This document shows positions 7,878 through 13,971 of a DNA stretch of 32,459 bases, one piece after another. The position numbers and the translations under genes were made by a program. How positions within the stretch are numbered: the stretch's first letter is position 1; every line of letters starts with the position of its first letter. Under the pieces are notes generated by a model, which was not told where the DNA came from, searched no databases, and saw only the letters and a program-made list of their open reading frames with translations. Location: the IMG/VR virus record IMGVR_UViG_3300007276_000167, positions 1-32,459 of that record, one strand, 5' to 3'. This DNA is from a virus.

Positions 7878-8041
7878 ATGATGAGACCGAGGAAGCCGTT
7901 GACCGCTTTGAAGCAATGGAAGCTGACCTGCAAGACTTGATTGCCTTTAAGCGTAGGGCTAACAAGGCTTTCGTTTGGCTTGGTGGGATATTGGGTACGC
8001 CAATGGTCATATTAATCTGGGAATTTATCACGGATGTTTGA
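7874..8041 (+). CDS. Small membrane protein with charged N-terminus and C-terminal anchor
   Basis: 55 residues: an acidic helical N-terminal half (MNDETEEAVDRFEAMEADLQ), a basic KRRANK stretch at 26-31 and a hydrophobic segment at 33-51 that ends in FITDV. This layout, short cytoplasmic coiled coil and one C-terminal membrane span, is like XhlA-type holin accessory proteins, though too short to be sure. Coupled to the lipoprotein by ATGA. Its last 30 bases overlap the end of the minus-strand HNH-like gene, so the two transcripts converge. Confidence 0.6.
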   Translation: MNDETEEAVDRFEAMEADLQDLIAFKRRANKAFVWLGGILGTPMVILIWEFITDV

Positions 8042-8410
8042 TAGGAACTCTGTAAACTCACCCCACAGCTCAAGCAGTATAGAAAATTCAAAGCCATTGC
8101 GGGCTATGTCTAAGTAGATGTAACTACACATAAAGATAATTATTAAAATAGTAAGAAATCTTATCATCCAATACAAACTCCACAGATAGATTGATTTAAC
8201 GCCCCACTTTGTCTTTGTTCCCTGCTTTAAATTACAGGGCTGACATTGATGCTTTAAGTTGAAACGCCACAAAGCAAAGAGAGGGTACTTGTGAGCCGAT
8301 AAAATATGCCCTGACTGAATGTCTGCTGTACTACCGCAATCCACACAGCGTAGGGTTTTGAAGTCCTTTGATAGCTTTACCCAAGAGGCTGACTGGTGGA
8401 AGTTACCCAC
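8012..8410 (-). CDS. HNH-like zinc protein with C-terminal membrane segment
   Basis: 132 residues. The N-terminal half has the zinc-bound HNH frame: Cys22-x-x-Cys25, Gly34-His35, then Cys56-x-x-Cys59-Asn60 (CVDCGS, GHIL, CQPCN). From about residue 75 to 100 it is strongly hydrophobic (IRFLTILIIIFMCSYIYL), which is not part of usual HNH nucleases. The start is GTG at 8410, overlapping the upstream gene by eight bases. It is the last gene of the leftward operon. HNH proteins often help terminase, but the membrane anchor suggests another role, such as acting on incoming DNA at the membrane. Both parts are clear; the function is inferred. Confidence 0.65.
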   Translation of the reverse strand: MGNFHQSASWVKLSKDFKTLRCVDCGSTADIQSGHILSAHKYPLFALWRFNLKHQCQPCNLKQGTKTKWGVKSIYLWSLYWMIRFLTILIIIFMCSYIYLDIARNGFEFSILLELWGEFTEFLSNIRDKFPD

Positions 8411-9008
8411 CCCTAGTATTCACGGCAAGTTTTATCAGTTCATCCCTGAATTTTATAGGTGTAGCTGATGCCTCTACCCCTCTGATTGTTGGTTTGTTTT
8501 TAGCTTTGCCTCGTTTATCGCATCCGCCTATTTGATGGGTTCCCGCTACTCTATCCCACTTGAGCTTATGGGGCGGGTAAAATCCTCTGTAATATAGCCA
8601 TGTTGCCTTATTCGCCTTATGCCCATAGGCTGACTGCCATACCTCGCAAACCCAAGCCCCATCGATGGTGGCTTGCCATCCGCTCCCTGTTGGGTGAGGT
8701 ATTCCATATTCAGAAAACGCTTTAGTACCTGCCGGATGCTCTAAAACTCCGCCACATGAATTAACAGAATATAAAGCAGACTCAAAACAACCTTGATCGT
8801 TCTTAGGCTTATTATTCTCGCCACCCCATCTAGCATAATTCACCGATGCTAGGTTTCCCCATAACTGGCAGGGAGGGTGAGCTACAACAGGCAGGATTCC
8901 ATTATATTTCCTTGCGTCCCTTTCTTCATCCCATAAGTCAACATCGCCCATTCCAGAGTAGCAGCCATCAGGCCGAACAAACAAAGCAGCGCAAATATGT
9001 CGAGTCAC
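8403..9008 (-). CDS. Cytosine methyltransferase-like protein (PPC family), B
   Basis: 201 residues. It shows HPPC at 44-47 (the catalytic Cys motif of cytosine-5 methyltransferases has the same P-C core), EHP at 90-92 (in the place of ENV/ENP) and GHKANKATWLYYRG at 129-142. The last motif recurs at exactly the same residue numbers in the phage's other such protein (16515-17150). There is no obvious glycine-rich cofactor motif at the N-terminus. GTG start at 9008 with AAGGAGG five bases upstream and a GTGA overlap with the preceding gene. A DNA-modifying enzyme is likely, but methyl transfer itself is not shown. Confidence 0.65.
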   Translation of the reverse strand: MTRHICAALFVRPDGCYSGMGDVDLWDEERDARKYNGILPVVAHPPCQLWGNLASVNYARWGGENNKPKNDQGCFESALYSVNSCGGVLEHPAGTKAFSEYGIPHPTGSGWQATIDGAWVCEVWQSAYGHKANKATWLYYRGFYPPHKLKWDRVAGTHQIGGCDKRGKAKNKPTIRGVEASATPIKFRDELIKLAVNTRGG

Positions 9009-9247
9009 TCTGCCTCCTTAAAAACAACCTTCTTAATAATATCAATCTGACCCTTACACTCTGAGGCCGTTATTGTAGTCTCTCGAATTTCCTCCCTTGC
9101 TGTTTTCTCAACCGTATTCAGGGCTTTAACTATCATGCCTAGCCGCCATATAACAAAGGTGGCGAAGGCTAAGCCCATCAGCAGCACTATCTTAAGCCCG
9201 ATACTGGCGCCAAAGTCATCAACGATATTGATTATGAAGTCCATCAT
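9005..9247 (-). CDS. Small membrane protein with N-terminal anchor and coiled coil
   Basis: 80 residues: a hydrophobic segment at 16-38 (IGLKIVLLMGLAFATFVIWRLGM) is followed by a charged helix to the end. One N-terminal membrane span and a soluble coiled coil is the architecture of Rz-type inner-membrane spanins, and the gene lies two genes after the endolysin, so a spanin role is possible. Starts ATGATG at 9247/9244 with GAGGGG close upstream. No sequence motif confirms the role. Confidence 0.6.
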   Translation of the reverse strand: MMDFIINIVDDFGASIGLKIVLLMGLAFATFVIWRLGMIVKALNTVEKTAREEIRETTITASECKGQIDIIKKVVFKEAE

Positions 9248-9254
9248 TCACCCC

Positions 9255-9341
9255 TCAGTTAGATAAAAATGCAAAGACTAAACACCCAACAGCCAGGATG
9301 AATAGTACTGCTACTTGTGAAAATATATCAGGCTCTTTCAC
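9255..9341 (-). CDS. Tiny single-span membrane peptide (28 residues)
   Basis: Reads MKEPDIFSQVAVLFILAVGC followed by LVFAFLSN. It starts with GTG at 9341, which overlaps the endolysin stop as GTGA, and ends 7 bases before the next gene. One hydrophobic span fills most of the peptide. The overlap and the fit of the gap support a real gene; it could be a pinholin-like or lysis-timing peptide. Function unknown. Confidence 0.5.
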   Translation of the reverse strand: MKEPDIFSQVAVLFILAVGCLVFAFLSN

Positions 9342-9751
9342 AGCAAATACTCTGCCGGATCAAAGAACTTACCGTCCTTATCCTTAACCTCAAAGTGGAT
9401 ATGCTCAGTAATACCGTGATACTTTTTCCCAAGCTCTTGAGAGATGCCGATTGATTGACCTGATTGAACCATATCGCCCACAGCTACAGCAGGAACAACA
9501 TAGAAGTATCGAGCCTTAAAGCCTAACGGGTCTTGAATCTCGACATAGGTAAAGTCAGGCTTGCCGTCATTATCTTCATCGTCATCATAGGGGTAGCCAA
9601 TCTTAGTGACTCTGCCGTACTTCTCAGCGCAGATACTAGAACCAGGATAGCAGGCAAAGTCGATGCCCTTGTGCTTACGTGATCCTCTGTTGGCCCCGTA
9701 ATGCCCCGCTCCCCATGTATCTATAGTTCTTTGTGGTGGTTTAGTTAACAT
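9338..9751 (-). CDS. M23 family metallopeptidase endolysin
   Basis: 137 residues from the ATG at 9751, which has AAGGAG 7-12 bases upstream (a longer frame adds eight residues without a better site). The lysostaphin-type zinc site is visible: H-x-x-x-D as HKGID (His27, Asp31) and H-x-H as HIHFEV (His117, His119). The strand pattern PGSSICAEKYGRVTKIG and VGDMVQSGQSIGISQ is the usual M23 beta-fold. An acidic loop DDDEDNDGKPD (56-66) resembles a calcium-binding loop. There is no signal peptide, so it needs the holin to reach the wall. It probably cuts peptidoglycan cross-bridges. The first bases overlap the end of csrA by 11. Confidence 0.88.
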   Translation of the reverse strand: MLTKPPQRTIDTWGAGHYGANRGSRKHKGIDFACYPGSSICAEKYGRVTKIGYPYDDDEDNDGKPDFTYVEIQDPLGFKARYFYVVPAVAVGDMVQSGQSIGISQELGKKYHGITEHIHFEVKDKDGKFFDPAEYLL

Positions 9752-9932
9752 TGCCTTTCTCCTTAATTCTATCATTTCTATTCTTGAGTGAGTCTCTCAG
9801 GATCTCAACATCATCAGGTGCCTCTATCGCTAGTCTGGCACTCCTTCTATCTGTAAAAACTAACGATATTTTAATATCCTCACCTATCCAGATTGGGCCG
9901 TCTGTGTCTTTGATTGTTAATACTAAAGCCAT
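9741..9932 (-). CDS. csrA: CsrA-like RNA-binding regulator
   Basis: 63 residues that line up with CsrA over nearly the full length: start LVLTIKD for LILTRRV, IWIGEDIKISLV for LMIGDEVTVTVL, RLAIEAPDDVEILRDSL for RIGVNAPKEVSVHREEI. The key C-terminal Arg (R44 in E. coli) is kept in ILRDS, while the N-terminal R6-R7 pair is Ile-Lys. CsrA dimers bind GGA in RNA leaders and block or stabilise messages. Its own start region, GGGAG and AGGATGG, contains two GGA elements at the ribosome site, which suggests self-control. It overlaps the endolysin gene by 11 bases. A phage-borne copy may redirect host carbon or biofilm control or time lysis. Confidence 0.85.
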   Translation of the reverse strand: MALVLTIKDTDGPIWIGEDIKISLVFTDRRSARLAIEAPDDVEILRDSLKNRNDRIKEKGNVN

Positions 9933-9933
9933 C

Positions 9934-10155
9934 CTATTTACTCCCTACCAGTGAATAACGCGCCACCTTATTTGAGCGCCCCTTTACATTGACCATCTGC
10001 CTTGCTGTGTCATATCCCATTGCATGAATATCGACTATCCTTGCCGCTAGACGCAAGCAGCCAAACAATTTAAGCGCCTCCAGTGCTGTGATAGTCTTGC
10101 CTTTTTTCAGATGCTTGAGTATTTCCTTTGTCTGCGATTCCATATCCTTCTCCAT
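9934..10155 (-). CDS. Helix-turn-helix (winged) DNA-binding protein
   Basis: 73 residues with the pattern common to small phage HTH proteins: an N-terminal helix SQTKEILKHLKKGKTITALE, a second helix ALKLFGCLRLAARIVDIHAMG and a final VARYSLV strand, as in the HTH_39/winged type where a leucine-rich helix is followed by RLAARI. It starts at 10155 in a TAATG overlap with the small lipoprotein gene and ends one base before csrA. A regulator of lysis or late genes is plausible from the place. The DNA target is unknown. Confidence 0.75.
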   Translation of the reverse strand: MEKDMESQTKEILKHLKKGKTITALEALKLFGCLRLAARIVDIHAMGYDTARQMVNVKGRSNKVARYSLVGSK

Positions 10156-10262
10156 TAGTTTACTGTAAGTGTTAATCCTGTTGGTGACTTCGGCGGGTTC
10201 TCGCAGCTAGTGTAAAAAAACATAAACATAGCCACAACTATTCCAGCGTATAACCACTTCAT
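10155..10262 (-). CDS. Tiny lipoprotein, Rz1-like
   Basis: 35 residues: MKWLYAGIVVAMFMFFYTSC is a signal peptide whose Cys20 would be lipidated, followed by a proline-containing tail ENPPKSPTGLTLTVN. Short proline-rich lipoproteins are typical outer-membrane spanin subunits (Rz1) that disrupt the outer membrane in lysis. It starts in an ATGA overlap with the FN3 protein and ends in a TAATG overlap with the HTH gene, within the holin-endolysin stretch, which supports a lysis role. Confidence 0.6.
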   Translation of the reverse strand: MKWLYAGIVVAMFMFFYTSCENPPKSPTGLTLTVN

Positions 10263-10546
10263 ATTAAAACCGCTGTCAGATTTAGCGGTGCGTTTGGGGC
10301 TATCATAAAATTTACAGTTACTGCTGCTGACCTTTCCGACTCTGCGCTATTGCCGTAGCGAGCTGTAACTTGATAATTGTAATCACCCCCAGTTCTGCCA
10401 TTCATATCAATACTAAATTGAGCAGGGGCTAAGTCATCGATGATCTTAATATCATTTTCATAGACTGCGTAAATTAGCGCACTGCTAACAGGTGTTCCGT
10501 CTTGGTTATTTACTGGTGGTTGCCAGTCGAGTTGAATGCCAGGCAT
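10259..10546 (-). CDS. Fibronectin type III-like single-domain protein
   Basis: 95 residues with the look of one FN3 domain: LDWQPPVNNQDGTPV near the start, IYAVYENDIKIIDDLAPAQF in the middle and YNYQVTARYGNSAESERSAAVTV near the end, which are the typical W-x-P-P, Y-x-V-Y and Y-x-V-x-A-x-x-x-x-x-x-S-x-x-S features. No signal peptide or membrane span. In phages this domain is usually attached to structural proteins; here it stands alone between holin and the tiny lipoprotein. ATG at 10546 begins right after the holin stop. It may be packed on the virion or interact with the cell surface. Confidence 0.75.
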   Translation of the reverse strand: MPGIQLDWQPPVNNQDGTPVSSALIYAVYENDIKIIDDLAPAQFSIDMNGRTGGDYNYQVTARYGNSAESERSAAVTVNFMIAPNAPLNLTAVLI

Positions 10547-10547
10547 G

Positions 10548-10910
10548 TTATTTCCCCTTGAATTGAGTTAAGTAGTAAAACGATACCGCAGCAACAAATG
10601 CCCATCCTAGCTTCCATGCGTCCATTACAGACACAAGGTTGGTCACCTTATCCATTGAATCAAACGCTACATAGATCACAGCTACAACGAACGAGAAACC
10701 ATGCAAGGCGATAATAAACCACAGTAAATCCCTACGGCTGATTGACGTGCCTTGTGACTTGGTAGCCTCTAATAGTTTAAGTAAGTGGTCTGCTTTTTCC
10801 TGACTGGTAAAGTCTGCATTGTTCCACATGCCCATACCAGATTTAGCAACATCACCAACAACGTCGATAGCTTTATCAATTGAACTTTTACCGAAAAAAC
10901 TCATATTCAT
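10548..10910 (-). CDS. Holin (GTA-type 3TM-like)
   Basis: 120 residues. After a soluble N-terminal part with KADHLLKLLEATKSQ, two hydrophobic segments are clear (LLWFIIALHGFSFVVAVIYVAF near 63-84 and WKLGWAFVAAVSFYYLTQF near 99-117). The layout resembles the family of holins of gene-transfer agents and related phages, in which a charged N-terminal helix precedes the membrane parts. It would open the inner membrane for the M23 endolysin. Start ATG at 10910 with AAGGAG eight bases upstream, overlapping the previous stop as ATGA. Confidence 0.65.
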   Translation of the reverse strand: MNMSFFGKSSIDKAIDVVGDVAKSGMGMWNNADFTSQEKADHLLKLLEATKSQGTSISRRDLLWFIIALHGFSFVVAVIYVAFDSMDKVTNLVSVMDAWKLGWAFVAAVSFYYLTQFKGK

Positions 10911-11068
10911 AACTCCTTAACAGTTCGTCTTAATACGCCTAACCCAAACTCAAGCGCTTCTATTTGTATCTGTAACTCATTCAACATCACTTCATAATGC
11001 GAGATAGTCTCAAGCAATGTTTTCTTATCTTGTGCTAACCCAAGTTCAAGGACGTTACCCATTTCCAT
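10907..11068 (-). CDS. Small coiled-coil protein of unknown function
   Basis: 53 residues, MEMGNVLELGLAQDKKTLLE at the start, then a leucine/isoleucine heptad pattern (HYEVMLNELQIQIEALEFGL). ATG at 11068 lies within the end of the preceding gene (34-base overlap) and the stop overlaps the holin start as ATGA. The overlaps on both sides and the good holin ribosome site within its end support a real gene. It could be an antiholin or holin partner by position only. Confidence 0.55.
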   Translation of the reverse strand: MEMGNVLELGLAQDKKTLLETISHYEVMLNELQIQIEALEFGLGVLRRTVKEL

Positions 11069-11343
11069 AATCCTATTAATTTATCGTGAAACCCTGCAAA
11101 CTTACAAGCCGGTGCTTTGCGGTAGTAATCCTTGCCATCTTTAAACAGCCAATCACTAGAGGCACTCCAGGCATTCAAACTATTATTAAACGTTTTCTGT
11201 GTCGGCTTATCGAATGTTAGAAACTCATCACCATCAACCGAATTGCAGAACATTTTATACAGTACGCAAACTCTATAGCGCTGCTCAACATTCATATTAG
11301 AATTGAGATGATAGAGCTGGACGGTGTGAGGGATGGGCTTCAT
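11035..11343 (-). CDS. Hypothetical protein (102 residues)
   Basis: Rich in aromatic residues: Tyr-x-x-Cys and two Trp-rich stretches (LNAWSASSDWLFKDGKDYYR and LIGLWKWV). No signal peptide or membrane span was seen. It begins with TAATG overlap to the previous gene, and its end overlaps the small coiled-coil gene. I do not recognise the family; its place between NinG and the holin is a hinge between recombination and lysis genes. Confidence 0.5.
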   Translation of the reverse strand: MKPIPHTVQLYHLNSNMNVEQRYRVCVLYKMFCNSVDGDEFLTFDKPTQKTFNNSLNAWSASSDWLFKDGKDYYRKAPACKFAGFHDKLIGLWKWVTSLNLG

Positions 11344-11609
11344 TACGCCACCACATCAGTAAGAATTGGAATATTAATACCGTAAATAGCCGCTACACTA
11401 TCAGGCACTCTTGCAATAATAGCCTTCGTATTTTTAATCAGTGCTGAGTAAATCTTATCGATATAATCTGATAGCTTTAAATTAGGCGCTACTAAAATAA
11501 TCGAATAACCGTTTCCAATATCTCTATACATGACGCCACACTTGGGAAAGCTGCTCATTAGTTTGTGAACGTCTTTAGCCTTAACGTATCTATTAAAATT
11601 ATCTAACAT
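11343..11609 (-). CDS. Hypothetical protein (88 residues)
   Basis: Start chosen at ATG 11609, preceded by GAGGGA at the right distance; a longer frame up to 11741 has no site and overlaps NinG. The sequence mixes helices and strands (SIILVAPNLKLSDYIDKIYS, then AIIARVPDSVAAIYGINIP). No known motif. Overlaps the NinG stop by seven bases, so it may be translated together with NinG. Confidence 0.55.
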   Translation of the reverse strand: MLDNFNRYVKAKDVHKLMSSFPKCGVMYRDIGNGYSIILVAPNLKLSDYIDKIYSALIKNTKAIIARVPDSVAAIYGINIPILTDVVA

Positions 11610-12172
11610 TGTTGATCCCTCAGTAGTCGTTTTGTTTTTCTGGTGTACCATTTCTGGATTGTTTTTAAGTTGGCTATTGTGTACCGCTTGGCGGGGTGGC
11701 TTCTTTCCATTTCGGCAACAGCAGCTTCCCCAATCTTGCAAAGTAAATTAATTCTATAATTAGATATATTCCCAGAAAGATGATTGTTGCACGCAGAACA
11801 TTGCTTATGGCAGTTGGTTGGTATGAATCTGAGTTCAGGGTTAGCACCAACAGATCGGTAATGACCGGCGTGATATTGGCCAGTGTGAAACCTGCCACAA
11901 CTGATACAAGGCAAAGCCATATCACGTAAGCGAATATAAGAATTAAATATGCGCTGAGTCTTTTTTGTTTGAAATGATTTATCATTGTCTTTCAAATCCT
12001 TCTTAGCTTTAGTGTGGGCCTGCTTCTCTTCCTTAACCTTTTCAGCCTTCGCCTTTTTCAAGCCTTTACTACCTGCACAATCGATAGAGCAGAAAGTACC
12101 GCGATTGATTTTTATCTTATCCGATTGAGGGAAGTATTCACGGCAACCAGTGCAGCGGAATTTGCTGTTCAT
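11603..12172 (-). CDS. ninG: NinG/Rap-like recombination protein
   Basis: 189 residues from the ATG at 12172, which overlaps the upstream Lar-like gene as ATGA. It matches lambda NinG (Rap): an N-terminal zinc finger CTGCREYF with C-x-x-C and a second CSIDC pair, a lysine-rich linker, then RLRDMALPCISCGR, GQYHAGHY, LRFIPTNCHKQCSACN and LSGNISNYRINL in the order seen in the family. Rap is an endonuclease that cuts branched recombination intermediates, and works together with a single-strand annealing protein, which this phage has (13968-14612). Length is close to lambda NinG (about 204). Confidence 0.9.
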   Translation of the reverse strand: MNSKFRCTGCREYFPQSDKIKINRGTFCSIDCAGSKGLKKAKAEKVKEEKQAHTKAKKDLKDNDKSFQTKKTQRIFNSYIRLRDMALPCISCGRFHTGQYHAGHYRSVGANPELRFIPTNCHKQCSACNNHLSGNISNYRINLLCKIGEAAVAEMERSHPAKRYTIANLKTIQKWYTRKTKRLLRDQQC

Positions 12173-12354
12173 GCGCGAGTATTCCACCATGCGATAGCTT
12201 CTTTTTTAGTTGAAGCCATAGGGCCATCAGCAGAGCAATCAAAACAATAAGCATTAAACGGAAGATGGCGATCAACTTCGTCCATACAAATTGTTTCGCT
12301 ACCACAAAACGGGCAAGGTTTTAATTCTGGTGTGTTATCATTCTTTGCAGTCAT
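12169..12354 (-). CDS. Lar-type restriction-alleviation zinc ribbon protein
   Basis: 61 residues with the Lar family layout: LKPCPFCGSE near the start, a second CFDCSADGP, and the characteristic ending AIAWWNTRA. Four cysteines in two C-x-x-C knuckles should hold one zinc. Lar of Rac prophage reduces restriction by the host type I system. AAGGA lies at a proper distance before the ATG at 12354. The end overlaps the NinG start (ATGA). Confidence 0.85.
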   Translation of the reverse strand: MTAKNDNTPELKPCPFCGSETICMDEVDRHLPFNAYCFDCSADGPMASTKKEAIAWWNTRA

Positions 12355-12429
12355 CGTAGTTCCTTATAACTATTGATGATTAGGGGCAGGCAGTTAGTCG
12401 CTGTCTGTCCTGACATTGTAGCACGATAT

Positions 12430-12741
12430 TCAGATATTGCCCTTTCTGGAGTTGGCCGACTTAGTGCGCCAGATTTCAATCCTGATATTAATCGTTTCTC
12501 TCTCTACACCTAAAGTCTCCATATCCAAACAAGCATCCTTATACTCTTCCAATGACTCAAGGTGTACAGGATCAACTTCAGACATAGCCTTACGCACTTC
12601 TCCTGTACCTGTAGCAGATAGAAACGCTTGAGCCTTAACAACCTTTAGCTTCTTGTCCAGGTACTTAACCTTGGCTTTAGCATCAGCATAAGGCCCATCA
12701 CTGGCACAAAGAAACTCTACGCATTCATCCATTGTTTTCAT
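12430..12741 (-). CDS. Conserved phage protein of unknown function (RIEIWRT type)
   Basis: 103 residues, almost wholly helical: an N-terminal VEFLCASDGPYADAKAKVKYLD helix, a linker with EVDPVHLESLEEY, and the ending INIRIEIWRTKSANSRKG. The RIE-x-WRT-x-x-A-x-x-R ending is shared by many phage hypotheticals found in recombination blocks; a function is not known to me. The ribosome site is weak (GGGTGA). The gap of 75 bases to the next gene (12355-12429) holds no gene that I can see. Confidence 0.65.
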   Translation of the reverse strand: MKTMDECVEFLCASDGPYADAKAKVKYLDKKLKVVKAQAFLSATGTGEVRKAMSEVDPVHLESLEEYKDACLDMETLGVERETINIRIEIWRTKSANSRKGNI

Positions 12742-12797
12742 TTATCACCCGCTCTGACCATTACTATTCTCGTCATTGTTATCTCGTTAAAAGTACA

Positions 12798-13031
12798 TTA
12801 TTGCGGCTTAGCGTACTCAATAAAGCCACTTGGGTTGCTCCAAGATGATATGTCTACGCCTTTCGCGGGATCAAAACCAATGAAAATCGGAGTGTCCTTT
12901 TTCAAACTATGTCGCGCCATAAACATTAATTTTGTATCTGAGCGGGTAAGGTTTGGCCATATCGGTTTCATGGCATCTGTAAATAAAACAGCGGCTTGTT
13001 GCCATGATTCTTCTGTTGTTGGCGTTGCCAT
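12798..13031 (-). CDS. Hypothetical protein (77 residues)
   Basis: Contains WQQAAVLFTDAMKPIWPNLT and a strand-like FIGFDPAKGVDISSW; no motif known to me. GGAGG lies about 11 bases upstream of the ATG at 13031. Same strand and spacing as its neighbours in the leftward operon; the 57 bases between it and the next gene are short. A small phage protein of unknown role. Confidence 0.55.
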   Translation of the reverse strand: MATPTTEESWQQAAVLFTDAMKPIWPNLTRSDTKLMFMARHSLKKDTPIFIGFDPAKGVDISSWSNPSGFIEYAKPQ

Positions 13032-13062
13032 TCTAATAATTCCTCCAGTACATTATTTAGAG

Positions 13063-13251
13063 TTAAAGCGGGCCTTGAGCCTCATTCCATGCTTTCTTTG
13101 TTTTCTCCCAGTCGCGCAACCCATCAACCGATGTTCCGCAATCTTTGGAGCATTCAACCTTGTAGCTCTCATTATCATTAAAGCCAATAGGCCAGCGCAC
13201 AAGCCTCATAGCACCACCACAAACGCATTTATCCGGTATTATTTCGGTCAT
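13063..13251 (-). CDS. Second Lar-like zinc ribbon protein
   Basis: 62 residues from the ATG at 13251 (AAGGA upstream; a longer frame adds eight residues). One C-x-C pair near the start (CVCGG), then CSKDCG after a loop, and a final helix LRDWEKTKKAWNEAQ. The knuckles and the A-W-N ending resemble Lar proteins, but the ending differs from the canonical AIAWWN. So this is a diverged Lar-like protein or another small zinc ribbon. Together with 12169-12354 it gives two in the same operon. Confidence 0.55.
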   Translation of the reverse strand: MTEIIPDKCVCGGAMRLVRWPIGFNDNESYKVECSKDCGTSVDGLRDWEKTKKAWNEAQGPL

Positions 13252-13326
13252 TTTTCTAATCCTTATTCGATACATATTAACAATTAAAAAAGCGGTTGAG
13301 TAAATCCACTACCCGCACAATGCCCA

Positions 13327-13641
13327 CTATCGGGCCAGACCTCGAAACAAATTCTGCATTGATACTGCCATAGCCGTAGCTCTACTGTCCTTGCTTCTAT
13401 GCTCCCGATTATCAACCTTGGGAACCGTAGCAGGGATGTTATTCGCTTTGGCATATTCCATTTCAAAAAACCTATACTTGCCGTTAGAGTCTTTCTGTAC
13501 AAATAACTCTTCAGCTTTCTTGAGTCGATTTCTCGATGAGCGCATTGTCTTTACACTGGCATTGGTTTTATCTCTGAGTGAGCCGGTGCCTATGCCTGGA
13601 CTGTTACGGACTAGCATCATCACTTGTCTATCTATGTTCAT
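13327..13641 (-). CDS. Winged-helix-like DNA-binding protein
   Basis: 104 residues. The first 60 look like a winged helix: helix DRQVMMLVRNSPGIG, helix TGSLRDKTNASVKTMRSSRN with many basic residues, then a beta hairpin ELFVQKDSNGKYRFFEMEYA. The rest is unstructured and basic. AAGGAGG sits five bases before the ATG at 13641. It lies next to SSB and the annealing protein, so a regulatory or replication-initiator role is possible. Confidence 0.6.
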   Translation of the reverse strand: MNIDRQVMMLVRNSPGIGTGSLRDKTNASVKTMRSSRNRLKKAEELFVQKDSNGKYRFFEMEYAKANNIPATVPKVDNREHRSKDSRATAMAVSMQNLFRGLAR

Positions 13642-13650
13642 GGTGCCTCC

Positions 13651-13971
13651 TTAGAATGGGATTGACTGGTCGTCTTCCCAGTCAGATGGATCGTTGCCCT
13701 GTTGTGCCATAGCCTGTTGATTAGCCTGTTGTGGTGCGTTGTTATCGTCACGCCAGAACACTTGCACATTGCCCAGTATCGGCCCCTTAACGCCTTGGTC
13801 TTTCTCTTCCTTCTTAACGTCTTGGGTAATCATGCCGTTGTTTTCGTATTGATCTTTATTGTCAACGTCAATAAACACAGTGGCATCTAAATACACGCCC
13901 TTTTGCCCTTTGAATAATCGAGCCTTTTCAATCTTGCTTACGTCCATCTTTATTTTTACGCCAACTTTCAT
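13651..13971 (-). CDS. ssb: Single-stranded DNA-binding protein
   Basis: 106 residues. The core is strand rich (GVKIKMDVSKIEKARLF, GVYLDATVFIDV, GPILGNVQVFWRD), followed by a Gln/Asn-rich linker and the acidic tip DWEDDQSIPF. The D-x-x-D/E-D...I-P-F ending is the protein-interaction tip of bacterial and phage SSBs, recruiting recombination and repair partners. The start overlaps the upstream annealing gene as ATGA, so the two proteins are made together, which suits their joint work on single strands. Confidence 0.85.
   Translation of the reverse strand: MKVGVKIKMDVSKIEKARLFKGQKGVYLDATVFIDVDNKDQYENNGMITQDVKKEEKDQGVKGPILGNVQVFWRDDNNAPQQANQQAMAQQGNDPSDWEDDQSIPF

Noticed and set aside
11674-11985. 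103-codon hydrophobic minus-strand frame inside NinG
   Set aside because: It is antiparallel in frame to the conserved NinG zinc region, without a ribosome site. Looks membrane-like by chance.
13284-13502. 72-codon minus-strand frame overlapping the winged-helix gene
   Set aside because: The overlapping frame 13327-13641 has a strong ribosome site and a recognisable DNA-binding pattern; this one has neither.
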